Source: Sphingobium sp. HWE2-09 (GTDB lineage Bacteria; Pseudomonadota; Alphaproteobacteria; Sphingomonadales; Sphingomonadaceae). From it: a stretch of 42,414 nucleotides of DNA. The notes beneath the pieces were generated by a model, which was given only the letters and a program-made list of their open reading frames with translations, was not told where the DNA came from and searched no databases. Below, piece after piece: positions 41,310 through 42,414 of this stretch (the stretch's first letter is position 1; every line of letters begins with the position of its first letter). The translations under genes were made by a program, and so were the position numbers. The stretch is from positions 1 to 42,414 of the forward strand of contig NZ_JAYKZX010000002.1 of NCBI RefSeq assembly GCF_035989265.1, given 5' to 3'.

Positions 41310-42414
41310 TTATAAAAGGCGCAGATTGACCGGCGCCGCGCCGGGGAAGACCTTGCCCATCTGGCCCGCGTTCAGACCGAATTGCTGCATCGCCAGTCCG
41401 CCGATCAGGCCGCGATAGTCGGTCAGTACCGGCAGGTCGCGCCCGTCGTTCAGGGTCTGGGGCGACAGGGCGACCTGCTCGCCCGCCATGCGCCCGCCCG
41501 CAACACCGCCGCCCAGCACCCAATAGATGCTGCCATGGCCATGATCGGTCCCCTTCGCGCCATTTTCGCGAAAGGTGCGGCCGAATTCGGACACTACGAC
41601 CACCGTCGTCGTCCGCCAGGCTTCAGGCCCGATCGCATCGGCAAAGGCGACCAGCCCCTGTCCCAGATCGCCGATCCTGCTGGCCAGCGCGCCGGTCAGC
41701 CCGCCCTGATTGACATGGGTGTCCCATCCGCCGACATCGACGAAGGCCAGATTATAATGGCTCTGCATCAGCGTGCCGATGCGTTGCGCCGCCAGCTGAA
41801 ACCCCTTGCTCGTCACCGCGCCACGGCCAGACGCCTTCATTTCCTCGTCCAGCGTCTGGAAGGCCATGTCGCGGACCTGGAAGCCTTCCTTCACGGACTG
41901 GGCCAGTCCTGCATGGCTCTGATACATGCTTTCGATCAGCTGCGCCTGCCGCGGATTGACCGGCTTGCCGACATTGGCGAGCGCCAGATTGGGAATGGGG
42001 CTGCCGCTGCCGCGAAAGCAGAGCGGCAACTGGTCGGTAAAGGCGATCGACGTGCCCTGTCGTCCCGTCACGCCGGCCAGGCGCGCCATAAATCCTGACG
42101 TATAGTCGCGCCGTTGACCGACCGGCTGCCCCATTTCGATCGTGTCCTGGGTTTCGAAATGGCTGCGGCTCACGTCATTGGTGCCGGCAAAGGGGATGAA
42201 GGCGATCTGTTTCTTCTGCCAGAGGGGCAGGATGCTCTGCCTGAGCGCCGGGTGCAGGCTCCATTCGCTGTCCAGCGGGATGGGCGTTTTGGCATCATGC
42301 GGATCGGGCTTGCCAAGGCCGATGGTGGGGCGCGCCTCATAATAGAAATCGGTGCCGGTCGGGATGACGACGTTAAGCGCGTCATAGGCGCCGCGCAGGA
42401 ACACGACGAGCAGC
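41310..42414 (-). CDS. DUF1501 family protein, main part (start at 107 across the join)
   Basis: With the 107 bases at the other edge this gives a 403-residue DUF1501 protein. After the Tat-like leader come LLVVFLRGAYDALNVVIP, WSLHPALRQSILPLW and QDTIEMG. Further on are DVGGWDTHVNQGG, VVVVSEFGRTFRENGAKGTDHGHGS and the LTDYRGLIGGL ending, all conserved in the family. The GTDHGHG histidines and the SEFGRT region place it in the alkaline-phosphatase/sulfatase-like superfamily. Its partner DUF1800 gene lies directly upstream, 10 bp away. Export by Tat and a role with DUF1800 at the cell surface are inferred. The internal GTG at 42404 is not the start, since the family core begins before it. Confidence 0.93.
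   Translation of the reverse strand, partial: LLVVFLRGAYDALNVVIPTGTDFYYEARPTIGLGKPDPHDAKTPIPLDSEWSLHPALRQSILPLWQKKQIAFIPFAGTNDVSRSHFETQDTIEMGQPVGQRRDYTSGFMARLAGVTGRQGTSIAFTDQLPLCFRGSGSPIPNLALANVGKPVNPRQAQLIESMYQSHAGLAQSVKEGFQVRDMAFQTLDEEMKASGRGAVTSKGFQLAAQRIGTLMQSHYNLAFVDVGGWDTHVNQGGLTGALASRIGDLGQGLVAFADAIGPEAWRTTTVVVVSEFGRTFRENGAKGTDHGHGSIYWVLGGGVAGGRMAGEQVALSPQTLNDGRDLPVLTDYRGLIGGLAMQQFGLNAGQMGKVFPGAAPVNLRLL

Overview
The window looks like one complete circular plasmid of a sphingomonad (alphaproteobacterium of the Sphingomonas/Sphingobium type). A DUF1501 gene leaves the left edge on the minus strand at position 1 and continues in frame from 42414, so the two ends join without a gap. The host assignment is inference from the GC-rich coding style, the RPA-type replication protein with iterons, and the exopolysaccharide gene set; no rRNA or other taxonomic marker is present.

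Layout. (a) 41310-42414 joined to 1-2925, minus strand: DUF1501 and DUF1800 proteins and an NAD-dependent epimerase. (b) 3533-16068, minus strand: a polysaccharide block of KpsE/KpsM/KpsT-like ABC export proteins, a giant protein of about 1766 residues (methyltransferase, long coiled coil, repeats, GT2, GT4), a small unknown protein, a two-domain glycosyltransferase, a pyruvyl transferase and a sulfotransferase. (c) 16265-21760, plus strand: a KpsD/Wza-like lipoprotein, rmlC-rmlB-rmlD-rmlA for dTDP-L-rhamnose, and a manA pseudogene. (d) 22044-24631, minus strand: manB and manC for GDP-mannose. (e) 24887-27036: a small unknown gene, a secreted protein of unknown role and a GT2 enzyme. (f) 27198-31235: a tyrosine recombinase whose start codon lies in a dif-like 11-6-11 palindrome, ugd, a methyltransferase and an APH-fold kinase. 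(g) 31298-36097, plasmid backbone: parD-parE, repA with five direct iterons downstream and one inverted copy upstream, a winged-helix replication-associated protein, a small hypothetical gene, and parA with a ribbon-helix-helix partner, all with dispersed GATAGCTATC-type sites. (h) 36180-41251: a double GT2 protein, a DUF5672 protein, a PhyH-type dioxygenase and an AT-rich TIM-barrel-like gene.

How it works together. The plasmid can make three activated sugars (dTDP-rhamnose, GDP-mannose, UDP-glucuronate). It encodes at least five proteins with glycosyltransferase-like domains and several tailoring enzymes (pyruvyl, sulfate, methyl, perhaps phosphate and hydroxyl). It also carries an ABC-type export route from inner membrane to outer membrane. 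It therefore appears to be a mobile surface-polysaccharide factory. Not seen are KpsC/KpsS, a priming transferase, Wzx/Wzy, conjugation genes, insertion sequences, CRISPR arrays or tRNA genes. The most unusual element is the giant protein: a methyltransferase joined by about 450 coiled-coil residues to two glycosyltransferase domains, which recalls the WbdD type of chain-length ruler.
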